This document shows, in pieces, positions 1 through 9,232 of a DNA stretch of 64,000 nucleotides. Within the stretch, counting starts at the first letter, position 1. Every line of letters starts with the position of its first letter. A program made the position numbers and the translations under genes. The notes under the pieces are model-generated. The model saw only the letters and a list, made by a program, of their open reading frames with translations. It was not told the origin of the DNA and did no database searches. Source of the stretch: Nitrospira sp. (lineage in GTDB: Bacteria; Nitrospirota; Nitrospiria; Nitrospirales; Nitrospiraceae); the NCBI GenBank assembly GCA_024998565.1, contig JACOEM010000006.1, positions 124,001 through 188,000 of the forward strand. The letters are read 5' to 3'.

Positions 1-647
1 CGGGGTCGGTGCGTCTCACCTCGAAGGCCGCGGTCGGTGGCAGGCTGAGGTACTGGGGTGAAGCGGCCCCCTCCATCGATGAAGAGGCGACGGTTCGGGG
101 CCCGATTACGCAACGGCCGTTGCCCGAAGGGTGGAGCATTGAACGGGCGCGCCAGGGGCTCGTCGGCATCCGGCTCATGGCTGCATTCATCGGATTCGTC
201 TCGACGTTGATCTTGGGATTGGTGCTCTTACGGGTCTACCCGCTGTTTGCCAGGCGGGCCACCGCGATGATTCGTGAACGTCCGACAGCCGCTCTCGGTT
301 GGGGCACGGCCGCTCTGGTCGCGACGCCGGTGATAGCGCTGAGTTTCGTTGTTACCTTGTTTGCGCTTCCGATCGGCTTGTTTCTGCTCGCCCTGTATGG
401 CGCGACGGTCTATCTGGCGAGAGTCTACGCCATCACCTATGTGGGACAAATGCTGATTCGCCGGCAGGATGATTCGTCGTCGCTTGCCTGGCCCTTCGTG
501 GCGGGGCTGGTCCTGTATTCGGTGCTGTCGCTCATTCCGGTGGTCGGAGGGCTGTTGACGTTGTTGACGGTGCTGTTCGGGCTGGGTGCGCTGCTGGTCA
601 GTAAAAAAGAACTCATTACGGCGTTGCGCGAACAGAATCAGGTCTAA
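1..647 (+). CDS. Membrane protein, C-terminal part (cut by window edge)
   Basis: The frame is already open at the left edge, so the GTG at position 9 is probably internal and the true start lies outside. About 50 polar residues (with GRLRYWGEA and VRGPITQ, a pattern that recalls polymer-forming, bactofilin-like repeats) precede four or five hydrophobic segments, with a lysine-containing C-terminal tail. The arrangement fits a surface or cytoskeletal repeat domain tied to an integral membrane domain. The function is unknown. It lies 39 bases upstream of the Mla-type permease, so co-transcription is possible. Confidence 0.6.
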   Translation, partial: GSVRLTSKAAVGGRLRYWGEAAPSIDEEATVRGPITQRPLPEGWSIERARQGLVGIRLMAAFIGFVSTLILGLVLLRVYPLFARRATAMIRERPTAALGWGTAALVATPVIALSFVVTLFALPIGLFLLALYGATVYLARVYAITYVGQMLIRRQDDSSSLAWPFVAGLVLYSVLSLIPVVGGLLTLLTVLFGLGALLVSKKELITALREQNQV

Positions 648-686
648 GGCGCGAGTCGAAGCGGCGAATGAAGCGCGGTCAACCAA

Positions 687-1808
687 ATGGCTAACCAGCA
701 GCAGCCGGCGGGTGTGACGTGGCTGGAGGGCCGGACGCTCCGTTGTCGGGGAGCCTGGACCATGCCCGATGTGGCGCCGGTTGAACGTGCGCTCAGAGGA
801 ATGGCTTGGCCCGCTCGAAACCCGCTGGTCTTTGAGACGAGCGGCATTGAGGCCTTCGATACCGGCGGGGCGGTCGTGTTGTATCGCGCATTGATGGACG
901 CCAGGCGGCAGGGGTGCGAGGTCTCGATCGAAGGCCTGCGGCCTGATTATGCGCAGCTGATGAGTCTGGTGTCGTCCCATTGGGCCGCGATGGTGGCTGA
1001 GGTCGCCCCGCGGTCGAACGGGAGTGAACGGTTTCGGGTGTCGATCCGGAATCGTGTCGCCCAGGGCGCCCGGGCGCTGGAGTTTCTCGGGGAGAGTGCG
1101 ACGGCGCTGGTGCGATTGGTGGCGTCGCCCGGTCGCATGCGTTGGCGCAGTTGCCTGAATAGCCTTCGACTGGACGGGGTCAATGCGTTGCCGATCACCG
1201 GACTGCTGACGTTTCTCATTGGTGTGGTGATTGCCTACCAGGGCGCCGAGCAGCTACGGAAGTTCGGAACGAATATTTTTATCGTGGATCTGGTGGGCAT
1301 CTCGCTGTTGCGGGAAATCGCCCCGCTGATTGCCGCGATTCTGATCGCCGGGCGGTCCGGGTCGGCCTATGCGGCGCAGATCGGCACGATGAAGGTGACC
1401 GAGGAGCTGGATGCGCTGCAAACCTTCGGCCTGTCGCCGATCGAGCTGTTGGTGTTGCCGCGGGTCCTGGCATTGGTCGTGGCGCTGCCGCTTCTGACGG
1501 CCTATGCCGATGTGCTGGGTGTCTTCGGCGGCATGTTGATCGCGTCGAATCAGCTCAACGTGAGTTTCACCGCCTTTCTTTCGCGCTTTGAGGAGGCCGT
1601 GGCGCTACGACATATGCTCATCGGTCTCGGCAAGGCGCCCTTCTTTGCTGTCATCATCGCGCTGGTCGGCTGTTATCAGGGGTTCCAGATTCGCGGCGGG
1701 GTGGATGATGTGGGCCGGCATACGACGATCAGTGTGGTGCAAAGTATTTTTCTCGTCATCATCTTCGATGCGATTTGCAGCATCTTGCTCAACTGGTGGG
1801 ACCTATAG
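687..1808 (+). CDS. mlaE: MlaE-family lipid ABC transporter permease with N-terminal STAS domain
   Basis: This is the inner-membrane permease of an MCE-type transporter that moves phospholipid between the inner and outer membranes. Residues 1-105 look like a STAS domain, the role that separate MlaB plays in Escherichia coli. Residues 135-373 are the MlaE domain with several membrane helices and the family's glycine-rich stretch LLREIAPLIAAILIAGRSGS. At 373 residues it is longer than plain MlaE (about 260) because of the fused STAS part. The ATPase, MCE protein and lipoprotein follow on the same strand. The TAG stop lies inside the terminal arm of an inverted repeat. Confidence 0.92.
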   Translation: MANQQQPAGVTWLEGRTLRCRGAWTMPDVAPVERALRGMAWPARNPLVFETSGIEAFDTGGAVVLYRALMDARRQGCEVSIEGLRPDYAQLMSLVSSHWAAMVAEVAPRSNGSERFRVSIRNRVAQGARALEFLGESATALVRLVASPGRMRWRSCLNSLRLDGVNALPITGLLTFLIGVVIAYQGAEQLRKFGTNIFIVDLVGISLLREIAPLIAAILIAGRSGSAYAAQIGTMKVTEELDALQTFGLSPIELLVLPRVLALVVALPLLTAYADVLGVFGGMLIASNQLNVSFTAFLSRFEEAVALRHMLIGLGKAPFFAVIIALVGCYQGFQIRGGVDDVGRHTTISVVQSIFLVIIFDAICSILLNWWDL

Positions 1809-1984
1809 CCCGGACCACTCATGAATACCTGCTGCGTCATCCGATACTTTCGTCCGGCAGGGCGTTTCTCGTTCGGCCTCCTCAACGTATCGCGGATACG
1901 CCTGCGTCGGCCTCGCTTGCGAGACGCCCTGGCGGACTTCGGTCTCGGATGCCTCGCGACGGCATTCATGAGTAATCCGGGCTA
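1806..1984. repeat. 179-bp imperfect inverted-repeat element between mlaE and mlaF
   Basis: The two ends are near-perfect inverted copies: TAGCCCGG at the left, CCGGGCTA at the right, followed inward by CACTCATGAAT and ATTCATGAGTA. Similarity continues for about 65 bases (CAGGGCGTTTCTCG against CGAGACGCCCTGG), and a smaller hairpin CGTATC-GCG-GATACG lies near the centre. The whole element could fold as one long hairpin. It resembles REP or MITE-type non-autonomous elements. It carries no gene, and its first three bases are the stop codon of mlaE. Confidence 0.75.
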
Positions 1985-2042
1985 CCAAGATGTTTGAAAT
2001 CCGTTCTCCGGCCCGACCTAATCTTGGGGAGTGACAGGTGTC

Positions 2043-2849
2043 ATGTCTGTAGCTGTGCAAACTGAGACTCCCGTGATCGAGGTCAGCCATGTCTCCACGC
2101 GGTTCGGCACGGCGGTCGTGCATCGGGATGTGAGCCTTACGGTCGTGCGTGGCGAGGTGTTCGCCATTGCAGGCGGCAACGGTTGCGGAAAATCGACCTT
2201 GTTGCGGGAAATCATCGGATTGCTGACTCCGACGACGGGGACGATTCGTCTGTTGGGCACAGACAGTCGTCAACTGACACATTCGAACGGAAGCCCGCTG
2301 CATCGCCGGTTCGGCGTGATGTTCCAGCATGGCGCCCTGTTCAGTTCCATGACCCTGGCGGAAAACGTGGCGGTGCCGCTTCGTGAGCATACGCCGTTGA
2401 GCGCTGAAGCGATTCGGGATATCGTGGCGCTCAAAATCGCCCTGGTCGGATTGCCTCCGGACAGCGCGATCAAATTCCCGAGTGAGCTCAGCGGCGGGAT
2501 GAGGAGACGCGCGGCGCTGGCCCGTGCGATCGTCATGGATCCGGAGCTGCTGTTTCTCGACGAACCGACGGCCGGACTCGACCCGATGATTGCCGCAGGA
2601 TTCGACGATCTGGTCCTGGAGTTGAAACGATTGTTGGGTCTGACCGTCGTGATGGTGACGCACGATCTGGATTCGTTGTGGCGCATTGCAGATCGGGTGG
2701 CGGTCCTGGGCGAAGGGCAGGTGCTTGGGTTGGGAACGATGGACGCGCTGGCCCGTTCGGACGATCCGGTGATCCGGAGCTATTTCCACGGTCCCCGCGG
2801 GCGTGCGGCCCATCTGAATCATTCCGGAACGGGGCTGCACCGGGATTGA
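2043..2849 (+). CDS. mlaF: MlaF-type ABC transporter ATP-binding protein
   Basis: Cytoplasmic ATPase that drives the lipid transporter formed with the preceding permease and the following MCE protein. It has Walker A GGNGCGKSTLL, a Q-loop in MFQHGALFSSM, the signature LSGGMRRRAALARA, Walker B ELLFLDEPTAGLDP and the switch histidine in VTHD, in the usual order. The length of about 268 residues is normal. I chose the ATG at 2043 because GGGGAG lies 11 bases upstream; an in-frame GTG at 2031 is the alternative. It is separated from mlaE by the inverted-repeat element, so the operon may still be transcribed through it. Confidence 0.92.
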   Translation: MSVAVQTETPVIEVSHVSTRFGTAVVHRDVSLTVVRGEVFAIAGGNGCGKSTLLREIIGLLTPTTGTIRLLGTDSRQLTHSNGSPLHRRFGVMFQHGALFSSMTLAENVAVPLREHTPLSAEAIRDIVALKIALVGLPPDSAIKFPSELSGGMRRRAALARAIVMDPELLFLDEPTAGLDPMIAAGFDDLVLELKRLLGLTVVMVTHDLDSLWRIADRVAVLGEGQVLGLGTMDALARSDDPVIRSYFHGPRGRAAHLNHSGTGLHRD

Positions 2850-2859
2850 GAGGTGGCGG

Positions 2860-3822
2860 ATGGAACCGAAGGTCAACTATATCCTGGTCGGCGCGTTCGT
2901 CGTCCTGCTGGGCGCCACGATCCTCGGTGCGATTTTCTGGTTGGGTAAAACCGATTATCGCGGGATCTACGATCGGTATTATGTCTATACGCGTGAATCC
3001 GTCGCCGGACTCAGCGTCGATTCGACCGTGAAGTATCGCGGGGTGGATGTCGGGCGGGTGAAACAAGTCATTCTCAACCCTGAGAATGCCGAAGAGGTGC
3101 GAGTGATGCTGGACATCGTCGTCGGGACACCCATCAAGACCGATACGCAGGCTGTGCTGGTCACGCAAGGGCTCACGGGATTGGTCACGCTCAATTTGAC
3201 CGGTGGTTCCCGGGAGGCGCCTCTCCTGACGTCGATTGCCGGGCAAGACTATCCGGTCATCAAGAGCGTGCCCTCGTTATTCGGTCGTCTGGACGGGACG
3301 CTGGCGAAACTGTTGTCGGATCAAGGCCTGTCGACCCTCGTGGCCAATCTGAACGGGCTCGCCCAAAATGCTTCTTCTGCGCTGGATGAAGACAATCGGA
3401 CGGCCCTGAAGCAGATCCTGAAAGATCTGTCGGAGGTCACAAAAGTGCTGGCGGAGCGCAGCGGCCAGATGGACCGCGGAGTTCAGCAGGCGGTGCAGGC
3501 GGCCGATCAGTCGGCGCGTATGACGGAGCAACTCGGTAAACAGCTTCCCGCGCTGGTGGAGCGTCTGAGCAGGAGCGCGGCCGGATTGCAGCAGATGACG
3601 GAAGACTTATCGCGGACAAGCCGCTCGGTCGGAGAGATGGTCGGCGCCAGTCGGCCCGGCATCGAACAGTTTTCGCGGCAGACGCTGGCCGATACGGGGC
3701 TGCTCGTCACGGAGCTCCGGCAACTGACCGCCACCTTGAATCGTGTGGCGCAGCAGGTCGAACGGCAACCGAATGTGTTGGTCCTTGGCCGATCCGCTCA
3801 AACGAAGGGACCCGGCGAGTGA
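2860..3822 (+). CDS. mlaD: MlaD-type MCE protein
   Basis: Membrane-anchored substrate-binding component of the Mla-type transporter. One N-terminal helix (about residues 7-28) is followed by an MCE domain (about 38-115) with the family pattern VAGLSVDSTVKYRGVDVG. The remaining 200 residues are polar and helix-rich, with heptad-like stretches, as in long MCE proteins whose helices form a periplasmic channel. It begins 10 bases after mlaF and has a GGTGG ribosome-binding site. At 320 residues it is longer than E. coli MlaD (about 180). Confidence 0.9.
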   Translation: MEPKVNYILVGAFVVLLGATILGAIFWLGKTDYRGIYDRYYVYTRESVAGLSVDSTVKYRGVDVGRVKQVILNPENAEEVRVMLDIVVGTPIKTDTQAVLVTQGLTGLVTLNLTGGSREAPLLTSIAGQDYPVIKSVPSLFGRLDGTLAKLLSDQGLSTLVANLNGLAQNASSALDEDNRTALKQILKDLSEVTKVLAERSGQMDRGVQQAVQAADQSARMTEQLGKQLPALVERLSRSAAGLQQMTEDLSRTSRSVGEMVGASRPGIEQFSRQTLADTGLLVTELRQLTATLNRVAQQVERQPNVLVLGRSAQTKGPGE

Positions 3823-3835
3823 GGGGCATGTGGGT

Positions 3836-4480
3836 GTGAACCGGCGCGTCATGAACTGGGTCGGAGTCCTGCTGTGGTCCTGCGCGCTGACGGCCTGTGT
3901 CGTGCCGCGATCGGGAGACAACCCAGTCCATACGTTCGTGCTGGCGATCGACGAGGCTGTTTCGTCGGCGAGCTCTCGAATGGGGCCGCCGGGAGTCCAT
4001 GGCGTTCTGGTCGTGGGAGTGCCGCAGGCGGAAGCCGGATTCGAACAGCCGCGTATGGCCTATCTCCAGCGGCCGTATGAAGTGAACTACTACGCCACCC
4101 ATGTGTGGGTCGATACCCCGCCACGGATGTTGGCGCCCTTGCTGTTGCAGTCGCTGGCGCGCGCGAGCGTCTGGCGTGTGGTGGTACCGATGCCGACGGC
4201 GGCCCGGGGAGATTACCGGCTGGACATTTCCGGCCTGGTGGTGCAACAGGAGTTTCTGCAGCGCCCGAGCGGCACCAGGATACGGTTGCGCGCCCAACTG
4301 ACGGAAACGAAAGAGCAACGCATCATGGGCGCCAGGAGTCTTGAATCGTTCGAGTCGGCTCCGAGTGAGGATGCCTATGGAGGCGTGCTGGCGGCCAATC
4401 GGGCGGTGACCCGGGTGCTTGAATCGCTGAATGACTGGATCTCATCCTGTCTGAGAGGAGCGGGGAAGGACGCCTGTTGA
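3836..4480 (+). CDS. ABC-type transport auxiliary lipoprotein (PqiC-like)
   Basis: Predicted outer-membrane-facing lipoprotein partner of MCE transporters. A short signal peptide ends in the lipobox LTAC, and the mature part has the alternating strand and helix pattern of the PqiC/LprI-like ABC_trans_aux family, including a YATHVWVDTPPRML segment where PqiC has its conserved Y-x-x-x-x-W-x-x-P region. I start at GTG 3836, which has GAGGGG eight bases upstream; ATG 3851 would also keep the signal peptide. It follows the MCE gene by 13 bases, completing an E-F-D-lipoprotein operon. Confidence 0.78.
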   Translation: MNRRVMNWVGVLLWSCALTACVVPRSGDNPVHTFVLAIDEAVSSASSRMGPPGVHGVLVVGVPQAEAGFEQPRMAYLQRPYEVNYYATHVWVDTPPRMLAPLLLQSLARASVWRVVVPMPTAARGDYRLDISGLVVQQEFLQRPSGTRIRLRAQLTETKEQRIMGARSLESFESAPSEDAYGGVLAANRAVTRVLESLNDWISSCLRGAGKDAC

Positions 4481-4541
4481 TCCTCGACTCCGACATCCTG
4501 CTCCCTCTGAGACGGTCTGCCGCGATGACAAGGTATGGGGT

Positions 4542-5018
4542 ATGCGCACCGCGTTTAAGATCGGGTTCAGTTTCGGGCTTACCTCCGGCGTGATTACCAC
4601 GTTGGGGTTGATGGTGGGACTGCATGCGGGCACCCATTCGAAGTCCGTGGTCCTGGGCGGGCTGCTCACCATTGCGGTCGCCGACGCCATGTCCGATGCG
4701 TTGGGCATCCACATCGCGGAGGAATCCAAGAATCACGGGAATACGAATGAGATTTGGGAGTCGACTCTGGCGACCTTCACGGCGAAATTCGTGATCGCCG
4801 CAACCTTTGCGGTTCCGGTGTTGTTCATGCCGTTGGATCTGGCTGTAGCGGCCAGCCTCGTCTGGGGGTTGTCGCTGTTGGCGGTGCTCAGTTATGCGTT
4901 GGCGCGTGCGCAGCGGGTCCCGCCTTGGAAGGTGATCGGGGAGCATGTCGTGATCGGACTCTGTGTGGTCGCGATCACGCACTACCTTGGTGATTGGGTT
5001 CGCGTGACGTTCGGGTAG
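4542..5018 (+). CDS. VIT1/CCC1-like integral membrane protein
   Basis: A 158-residue protein with four or five membrane helices. The N-terminus (FGLTSGVITTLGLMVGLHAGT) and the acidic stretch DAMSDALGIHIAEES resemble the VIT1/CCC1 family of vacuolar iron and manganese transporters, in which a DNxSD-like motif in helix 1 and acidic residues line the path. Family length is usually 200 or more, so this is a short relative. Transport of ferrous iron or manganese is a reasonable guess but not shown. It stands alone between the Mla operon and treT. Confidence 0.6.
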   Translation: MRTAFKIGFSFGLTSGVITTLGLMVGLHAGTHSKSVVLGGLLTIAVADAMSDALGIHIAEESKNHGNTNEIWESTLATFTAKFVIAATFAVPVLFMPLDLAVAASLVWGLSLLAVLSYALARAQRVPPWKVIGEHVVIGLCVVAITHYLGDWVRVTFG

Positions 5019-5070
5019 AAGAGCAGCGATAGAAGTTCGGAGACGGATTCATGAGGGAGATTCAGGGACA

Positions 5071-6345
5071 ATGGAATTGAAGACGCAGTTGCCGAAAGTC
5101 GGCATCGGACGACGATGCGGATCGATACAAGCCAATCTGGATGGGTACCGAAAACTGATGAGCGAGGAGGCCTATGAGGAGCTGAGGACGCTCGCGAAAG
5201 AACTGCAGGGCGTCAAAGTCTGTCATGTGAACTCTACGGCGGCCGGCGGGGGCGTGGCGGAACTATTGGCGCGGTATGTGCCGATGTTACAGGCGCTCGG
5301 TGTGCAGGCGGACTGGCGCTTGATCCATGGCGAACCGGATTTTTTTGCCATCACCAAGGCGTTCCATAACGCACTGCAAGGCGGGCACTACGGCTTAGGG
5401 AAAGCGGCGCAGGACCTGTACCTCAAGGTCAATGAACGCAGCGCCAAGGCGCTCGGCAATGACTACGATGTGTATATCGTGCACGACCCGCAGCCGGCGG
5501 CCATTCGACATTTTGCCGGGCCCCGTGATGCCAAATGGATCTGGCGGTGCCATATCGACAGCTCGGCGCCTGATAAAGAGGTCAGTCAGTTTTTGCGGCC
5601 GTTGCTTGAAGAGTATGAGGCGGTCGTCTTTACCCTGAGCCAGTTCGTCCTACCTCAGTTGGCGGCGAAGCGGGTGGCCTTCATTGCCCCGGCCATCGAT
5701 CCCCTGGCCACGAAGAACATGGACTTGCCTGAAGACTTGTGTCGGCGCGCGATCGCGGACTCCGGGGTGGATCCGGCGAGGCCGTTGCTGTTGCAGGTTT
5801 CGCGGTTCGATCCCTGGAAGGATCCGCTCGGGGTCGTCCGGGCCTACCGCCTGGTGAAAGAGGCCATTCCAACCGTTCAACTGGTACTCATCGGTGCGAT
5901 GGCGGGCGACGATCCGGAGGGCTGGGAGATTCTGGATCGAGTTGAAGAAGAAGCCGCGAAGGACCCGGACCTATTCGTCTTCACGAATCTCGCCGGGGTG
6001 GGGAGCATGGAGGTCAATGCGTTCCAGCGTGGCTGTGATGTGGTGATCCAGAAGTCCTTGCGGGAGGGATTCGGGTTGGTCGTGTCCGAAGCGTTATGGA
6101 AGGAGAAGCCGGTGGTTGCCGGGAACACCGGAGGCATTCCCATGCAATTCCCCGAGCCCTTTCAGAAGAATCTGGTCGACAGTGTGGACGCCTGCGCGGA
6201 GCGGCTGCTCCATCTGCTGCAGCGACCGGGCGAACGTGGAGAGTTCGGCCGGGCCGGGCGTGAACATGTGCGCCGGCATTTTCTCATGCCGCGGCTGGTG
6301 CGCGATGAGCTTCGGCTGATCAAGCAGGTGCTGGAGGCCTCATGA
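5071..6345 (+). CDS. treT: Trehalose synthase TreT (GT4 glycosyltransferase)
   Basis: Transfers glucose from ADP- or UDP-glucose to glucose to give trehalose. The 424-residue protein has the GT-B fold. Its N-terminal half contains the TreT-typical [15 protein letters not shown] stretch and [10 protein letters not shown], and its C-terminal half has the nucleotide-sugar site with the E-x7-E pattern in [13 protein letters not shown] followed by GNTGGIP. The upstream AGGGA matches a ribosome-binding site. It overlaps the next gene by four bases (ATGA), so the two are translationally coupled and link trehalose to glucan use. Confidence 0.88.
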   Translation: MELKTQLPKVGIGRRCGSIQANLDGYRKLMSEEAYEELRTLAKELQGVKVCHVNSTAAGGGVAELLARYVPMLQALGVQADWRLIHGEPDFFAITKAFHNALQGGHYGLGKAAQDLYLKVNERSAKALGNDYDVYIVHDPQPAAIRHFAGPRDAKWIWRCHIDSSAPDKEVSQFLRPLLEEYEAVVFTLSQFVLPQLAAKRVAFIAPAIDPLATKNMDLPEDLCRRAIADSGVDPARPLLLQVSRFDPWKDPLGVVRAYRLVKEAIPTVQLVLIGAMAGDDPEGWEILDRVEEEAAKDPDLFVFTNLAGVGSMEVNAFQRGCDVVIQKSLREGFGLVVSEALWKEKPVVAGNTGGIPMQFPEPFQKNLVDSVDACAERLLHLLQRPGERGEFGRAGREHVRRHFLMPRLVRDELRLIKQVLEAS

Positions 6346-8063
6346 CCCAGCAGAACAGCCACACCCTCGTGGCGTATTTTTCCATGGAGATCGGCCTAAA
6401 TCCGTTGATGCCGACCTACTCGGGAGGACTCGGGGTGCTGGCCGGCGACACCATTCGTTCCGCGGCCGATCTGGGCGTGCCGATGGTCGGTGTCACGCTG
6501 CTCCACCGGCGGGGTTATTTTTATCAGCGACTCGATCAGAAGGGGTGGCAGTCGGAGGAGCCGGTGGCCTGGGCGGTCGACGATTTCGCCGAACCGATGG
6601 AGCCGCGAGTCTCTGTCGAAATCGAGGGCCGGGCCGTGCACGTGCGTGCCTGGCAGCATCACGTTACCGGCATGTCGGGCCATACCGTGCCGGTGTATCT
6701 GCTCGATACCGATCTGCCCGAAAACAGTCCCTGGGATCGGACCATCACGGATACGCTCTACGGCGGAGACTCGCATTACCGCTTGTGCCAGGAAATGATC
6801 CTGGGGTTCGGGGGGTTCGCTCTCCTGCGCGCGTTGGGGTACGGAAACATCTTTCGCTACCACCTCAACGAAGGGCATGCGGCGCTGCTGGTCCTGGCGT
6901 TGATCGAGGCGGCCATCGGGACGGAACTGCGGAACGGAGATGTGCCGCCGGAGGTGATCGAGCAGGTGCGGGAACAGTGCGTGTTCACCACGCACACTCC
7001 GGTGCCGGCGGGGCACGACCAGTTTCCCGTGGAACTCGCGCATCGGGTGTTGGGGAGTCGGCGATGCGATCTCGTGCAGGCCTGCCAGCACCAGGGCGCG
7101 TTGAACATGACCTTGCTGGCCTTGCGAGGATCCCGGTTCGTCAACGGGGTCGCCATGCGGCACGGAGAGGTGTCCCACTCGTTGTATCCCGGCTATCCGA
7201 TCCATTCCATTACCAACGGCGTGCATGCCGTGACCTGGACCGCGCCTTCGTTTCAAAATCTCTATGACCGTCATTTGCCCGACTGGCGCTACGATCAATT
7301 GTCGCTTCGTTATGCCATCAGTATTCCCGGCGCTGAAGTCTGGAGGGCCCATCAGGACGCCAAGTTGGCCTTGGTGGACGAAGTGAACCGTCAGACCAAC
7401 GCGGGATTCGATCGCGATGTCCTCACCATCGGTTTCGCCCGCCGCGCGACTGCGTATAAGCGGGGGACCCTGGTGTTTCACGATGTCGAACGGTTGCGGC
7501 GGCTCCTGAAAGAGGCAGGCCCGATTCAATTCGTCTTTGCGGGAAAGGCGCACCCGCAGGATCAGGCGGGCAAAGACATGATCCATCGCATTTACGGCAT
7601 GCGCGGGCAGCTGTCGGTGGCCTATCTCGCCAATTACGACATGACGCTGGCACGTCTCCTCTGCGCCGGCGTCGATGTGTGGTTGAATACGCCGCTTCCG
7701 CCTATGGAAGCCTCCGGTACGAGCGGCATGAAGGCGGCGATGAACGGGGTTCCGAGTTTCAGCGTGTTGGACGGCTGGTGGGTCGAGGGCCATATCGAAG
7801 GGGTCACGGGCTGGTCGATCGGTGAGAAGATCGAGGCCTGCGGTTCGCCCGCGGAGGACATGGAGGCCTGCCATGCCCGGGCTCTGTACGACAAGCTTGA
7901 GCAGCGGGTCATGCCCTGTTTCTACAAAGACCGGGAGGGGTTCATCGAGATCATGAAGCATGCCATTGCCGTGAACGGGGCGTTCTTCAACACGCAGCGC
8001 ATGGTGGGGCAGTATCTGCGCAATGCGTATCGGCTGGTCGGACAGGACGTCAATGGAGCGTAA
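6342..8063 (+). CDS. glgP: Alpha-glucan (glycogen) phosphorylase, GT35
   Basis: Releases glucose-1-phosphate from alpha-1,4-glucan. The PLP-binding lysine is K464 in [14 protein letters not shown], which corresponds to EASGTGNMKF in classical phosphorylases. HLNEGHAAL and [11 protein letters not shown] are typical of the alpha-glucan phosphorylase subfamily. At 573 residues it is the compact bacterial form rather than the 800-residue form. Coupled to treT by an ATGA overlap. Glucose-1-phosphate could be activated to ADP-glucose and feed TreT, so the pair may recycle storage glucan into trehalose. Confidence 0.93.
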   Translation: MTQQNSHTLVAYFSMEIGLNPLMPTYSGGLGVLAGDTIRSAADLGVPMVGVTLLHRRGYFYQRLDQKGWQSEEPVAWAVDDFAEPMEPRVSVEIEGRAVHVRAWQHHVTGMSGHTVPVYLLDTDLPENSPWDRTITDTLYGGDSHYRLCQEMILGFGGFALLRALGYGNIFRYHLNEGHAALLVLALIEAAIGTELRNGDVPPEVIEQVREQCVFTTHTPVPAGHDQFPVELAHRVLGSRRCDLVQACQHQGALNMTLLALRGSRFVNGVAMRHGEVSHSLYPGYPIHSITNGVHAVTWTAPSFQNLYDRHLPDWRYDQLSLRYAISIPGAEVWRAHQDAKLALVDEVNRQTNAGFDRDVLTIGFARRATAYKRGTLVFHDVERLRRLLKEAGPIQFVFAGKAHPQDQAGKDMIHRIYGMRGQLSVAYLANYDMTLARLLCAGVDVWLNTPLPPMEASGTSGMKAAMNGVPSFSVLDGWWVEGHIEGVTGWSIGEKIEACGSPAEDMEACHARALYDKLEQRVMPCFYKDREGFIEIMKHAIAVNGAFFNTQRMVGQYLRNAYRLVGQDVNGA

Positions 8064-8064
8064 G

Positions 8065-8607
8065 ATGATGGCCCAGGAGCAAGATGGGTTACGATCCGAT
8101 TACGCCCATCTGCTGACGTTGTGGACGTCCGGCGTGCGGGACTATCACACGATGCTGTCGGACTATCTGACCGCCAATTCGATTTTTGTCGCAGTGATCG
8201 GATTGCTGGTGTCACGAGAATCACTGGCGCTTCCCTTTACCCTCATCATCGTATTGTTCAGTGTCATCGGGATCCTCATGAGTGTGCAGATGGCGATCGT
8301 GCTCGGGCGGTTCTCCGGGCAAAATGCGCTCTGGGAGTGGCAGCTACGGGGTATCGAGACTATGCCTGAATGGCGCGAACGAAAGCCGGTGAGCAGTCTC
8401 TATCGACTCCGCGAACATCGTGAGACGATCGTCGAGGACACGAATGAGCCGCGCTCCTTCGAGCCCTCCTGGGCATTCAGGCAACATCGTCAATGGTGGG
8501 CGCATCGTGCGATCAGCTTCCCCTGGTTCTTCGGTACGGTCTATGGGCTTTTTCTGCTCTGGGGGCTGACCCAGGTTCTGCGCGCGAGCACGTTGTCGTG
8601 GGGATAA
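8065..8607 (+). CDS. Membrane protein of unknown function
   Basis: About 180 residues. Two hydrophobic segments lie close together in the first half (TANSIFVAVIGLLVS and LIIVLFSVIGILMSVQMAIV), then comes a charged cytoplasmic stretch rich in Arg and Glu, and a third segment near the C-terminus. I do not recognise the family; small octameric membrane proteins of the RipA type have a similar plan. ATG 8065 is preferred because GGAG lies six bases upstream; ATG 8053 and 8068 are alternatives. It starts right after the phosphorylase stop and is probably in that operon. Confidence 0.65.
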   Translation: MMAQEQDGLRSDYAHLLTLWTSGVRDYHTMLSDYLTANSIFVAVIGLLVSRESLALPFTLIIVLFSVIGILMSVQMAIVLGRFSGQNALWEWQLRGIETMPEWRERKPVSSLYRLREHRETIVEDTNEPRSFEPSWAFRQHRQWWAHRAISFPWFFGTVYGLFLLWGLTQVLRASTLSWG

Positions 8608-8902
8608 CAGGCCCTGCCTGATCGAAGGTCTCTGCATCACCATGAGCACCAGCCGTAGGGATTGAGAGCGGTACCGTCAACAACGACCGCCGCCTGTCGC
8701 AGCCCCCTTCCAAGTGCCTCGCCTTCCGACGCTTGATACCAGACGAATCTCACGTGCGAATGGAGCCTCCATGAAACAATATTCATGGAGGAATTCTTCA
8801 TGCTCTGTTCATCGGCGATTCATGTTCTGCGGCTACAGTGACATCGTGACGGGGCGGGGCGACGAGGATCCCGTCTCGGGCGGATCATGAAAGGTGAACG
8901 AG
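8608..8902. other. Intergenic region without recognised gene
   Basis: No open frame here has a family signature. The only clear structure is the CCTCCATGAA inverted repeat described separately. The region ends the treT-glgP operon and probably contains the promoter for the small membrane proteins that follow. Confidence 0.4.
8766..8791. promoter_or_regulatory. Perfect 10-bp inverted repeat, possible operator or hairpin
   Basis: CCTCCATGAA and TTCATGGAGG are separated by six bases (ACAATA). The arms are perfect. There is no T-run, so a rho-independent terminator is unlikely; a dimeric regulator site upstream of the small membrane proteins is the simplest reading. Nothing else in the window shares this sequence. 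Confidence 0.4.
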
Positions 8903-9013
8903 ATGAACAAACAGACTACCATCGTGCCGGTCACGCTGCTGCTGTTGTTGGTCGTTGGCGCAATGGGGGTGATGGTCTTCTGGGGTTTGTCTCTGCTGAA
9001 TCTGTCTCAGTAA
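8903..9013 (+). CDS. 36-residue single-helix membrane protein
   Basis: ATG 8903 opens a 36-codon frame ending at TAA. The product has a short polar start (MNKQTT) and one hydrophobic helix of about 24 residues, then LNLSQ. A GAACGAG sequence lies just upstream. Proteins of this plan are often small subunits of membrane complexes such as transporters or oxidases, but I cannot name a partner. A second small membrane protein follows 48 bases later on the same strand, which supports both being real. Confidence 0.5.
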   Translation: MNKQTTIVPVTLLLLLVVGAMGVMVFWGLSLLNLSQ

Positions 9014-9061
9014 GAGCCCCCTCGGCCTATATCGAGCGGCCGAGCGAGAAGGGGTGACGAC

Positions 9062-9232
9062 ATGCTTGTGCTGTTGGCAGTGGGAGGGATCACCTGTGTT
9101 GTGTGGGGGACAATGCTGTGGCTGTCCTTCCTCGACGAAAAACAGGTCCGATTACTGAGGCGGCCCGTGAAGCTCAGCAAGACGCCGTTCAAGACGGCGG
9201 AGGCCGAGCACCGGTCGACGGAGATATCGTAA
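9062..9232 (+). CDS. 56-residue small membrane protein
   Basis: ATG 9062 has a good ribosome-binding site (AGAAGGGG, nine bases upstream). One helix (about residues 2-24, containing GGITCVVWGTMLWLSF) is followed by a basic and polar tail ending in TEIS. The family is not recognised. It forms a pair with the 36-residue protein upstream and may be an accessory subunit of an unlinked membrane complex. Confidence 0.5.
   Translation: MLVLLAVGGITCVVWGTMLWLSFLDEKQVRLLRRPVKLSKTPFKTAEAEHRSTEIS

Noticed and set aside
6396-7961. A 521-codon minus-strand frame opposite glgP
   Set aside because: Mirror frame of the phosphorylase codons, with no family signature or ribosome-binding site.
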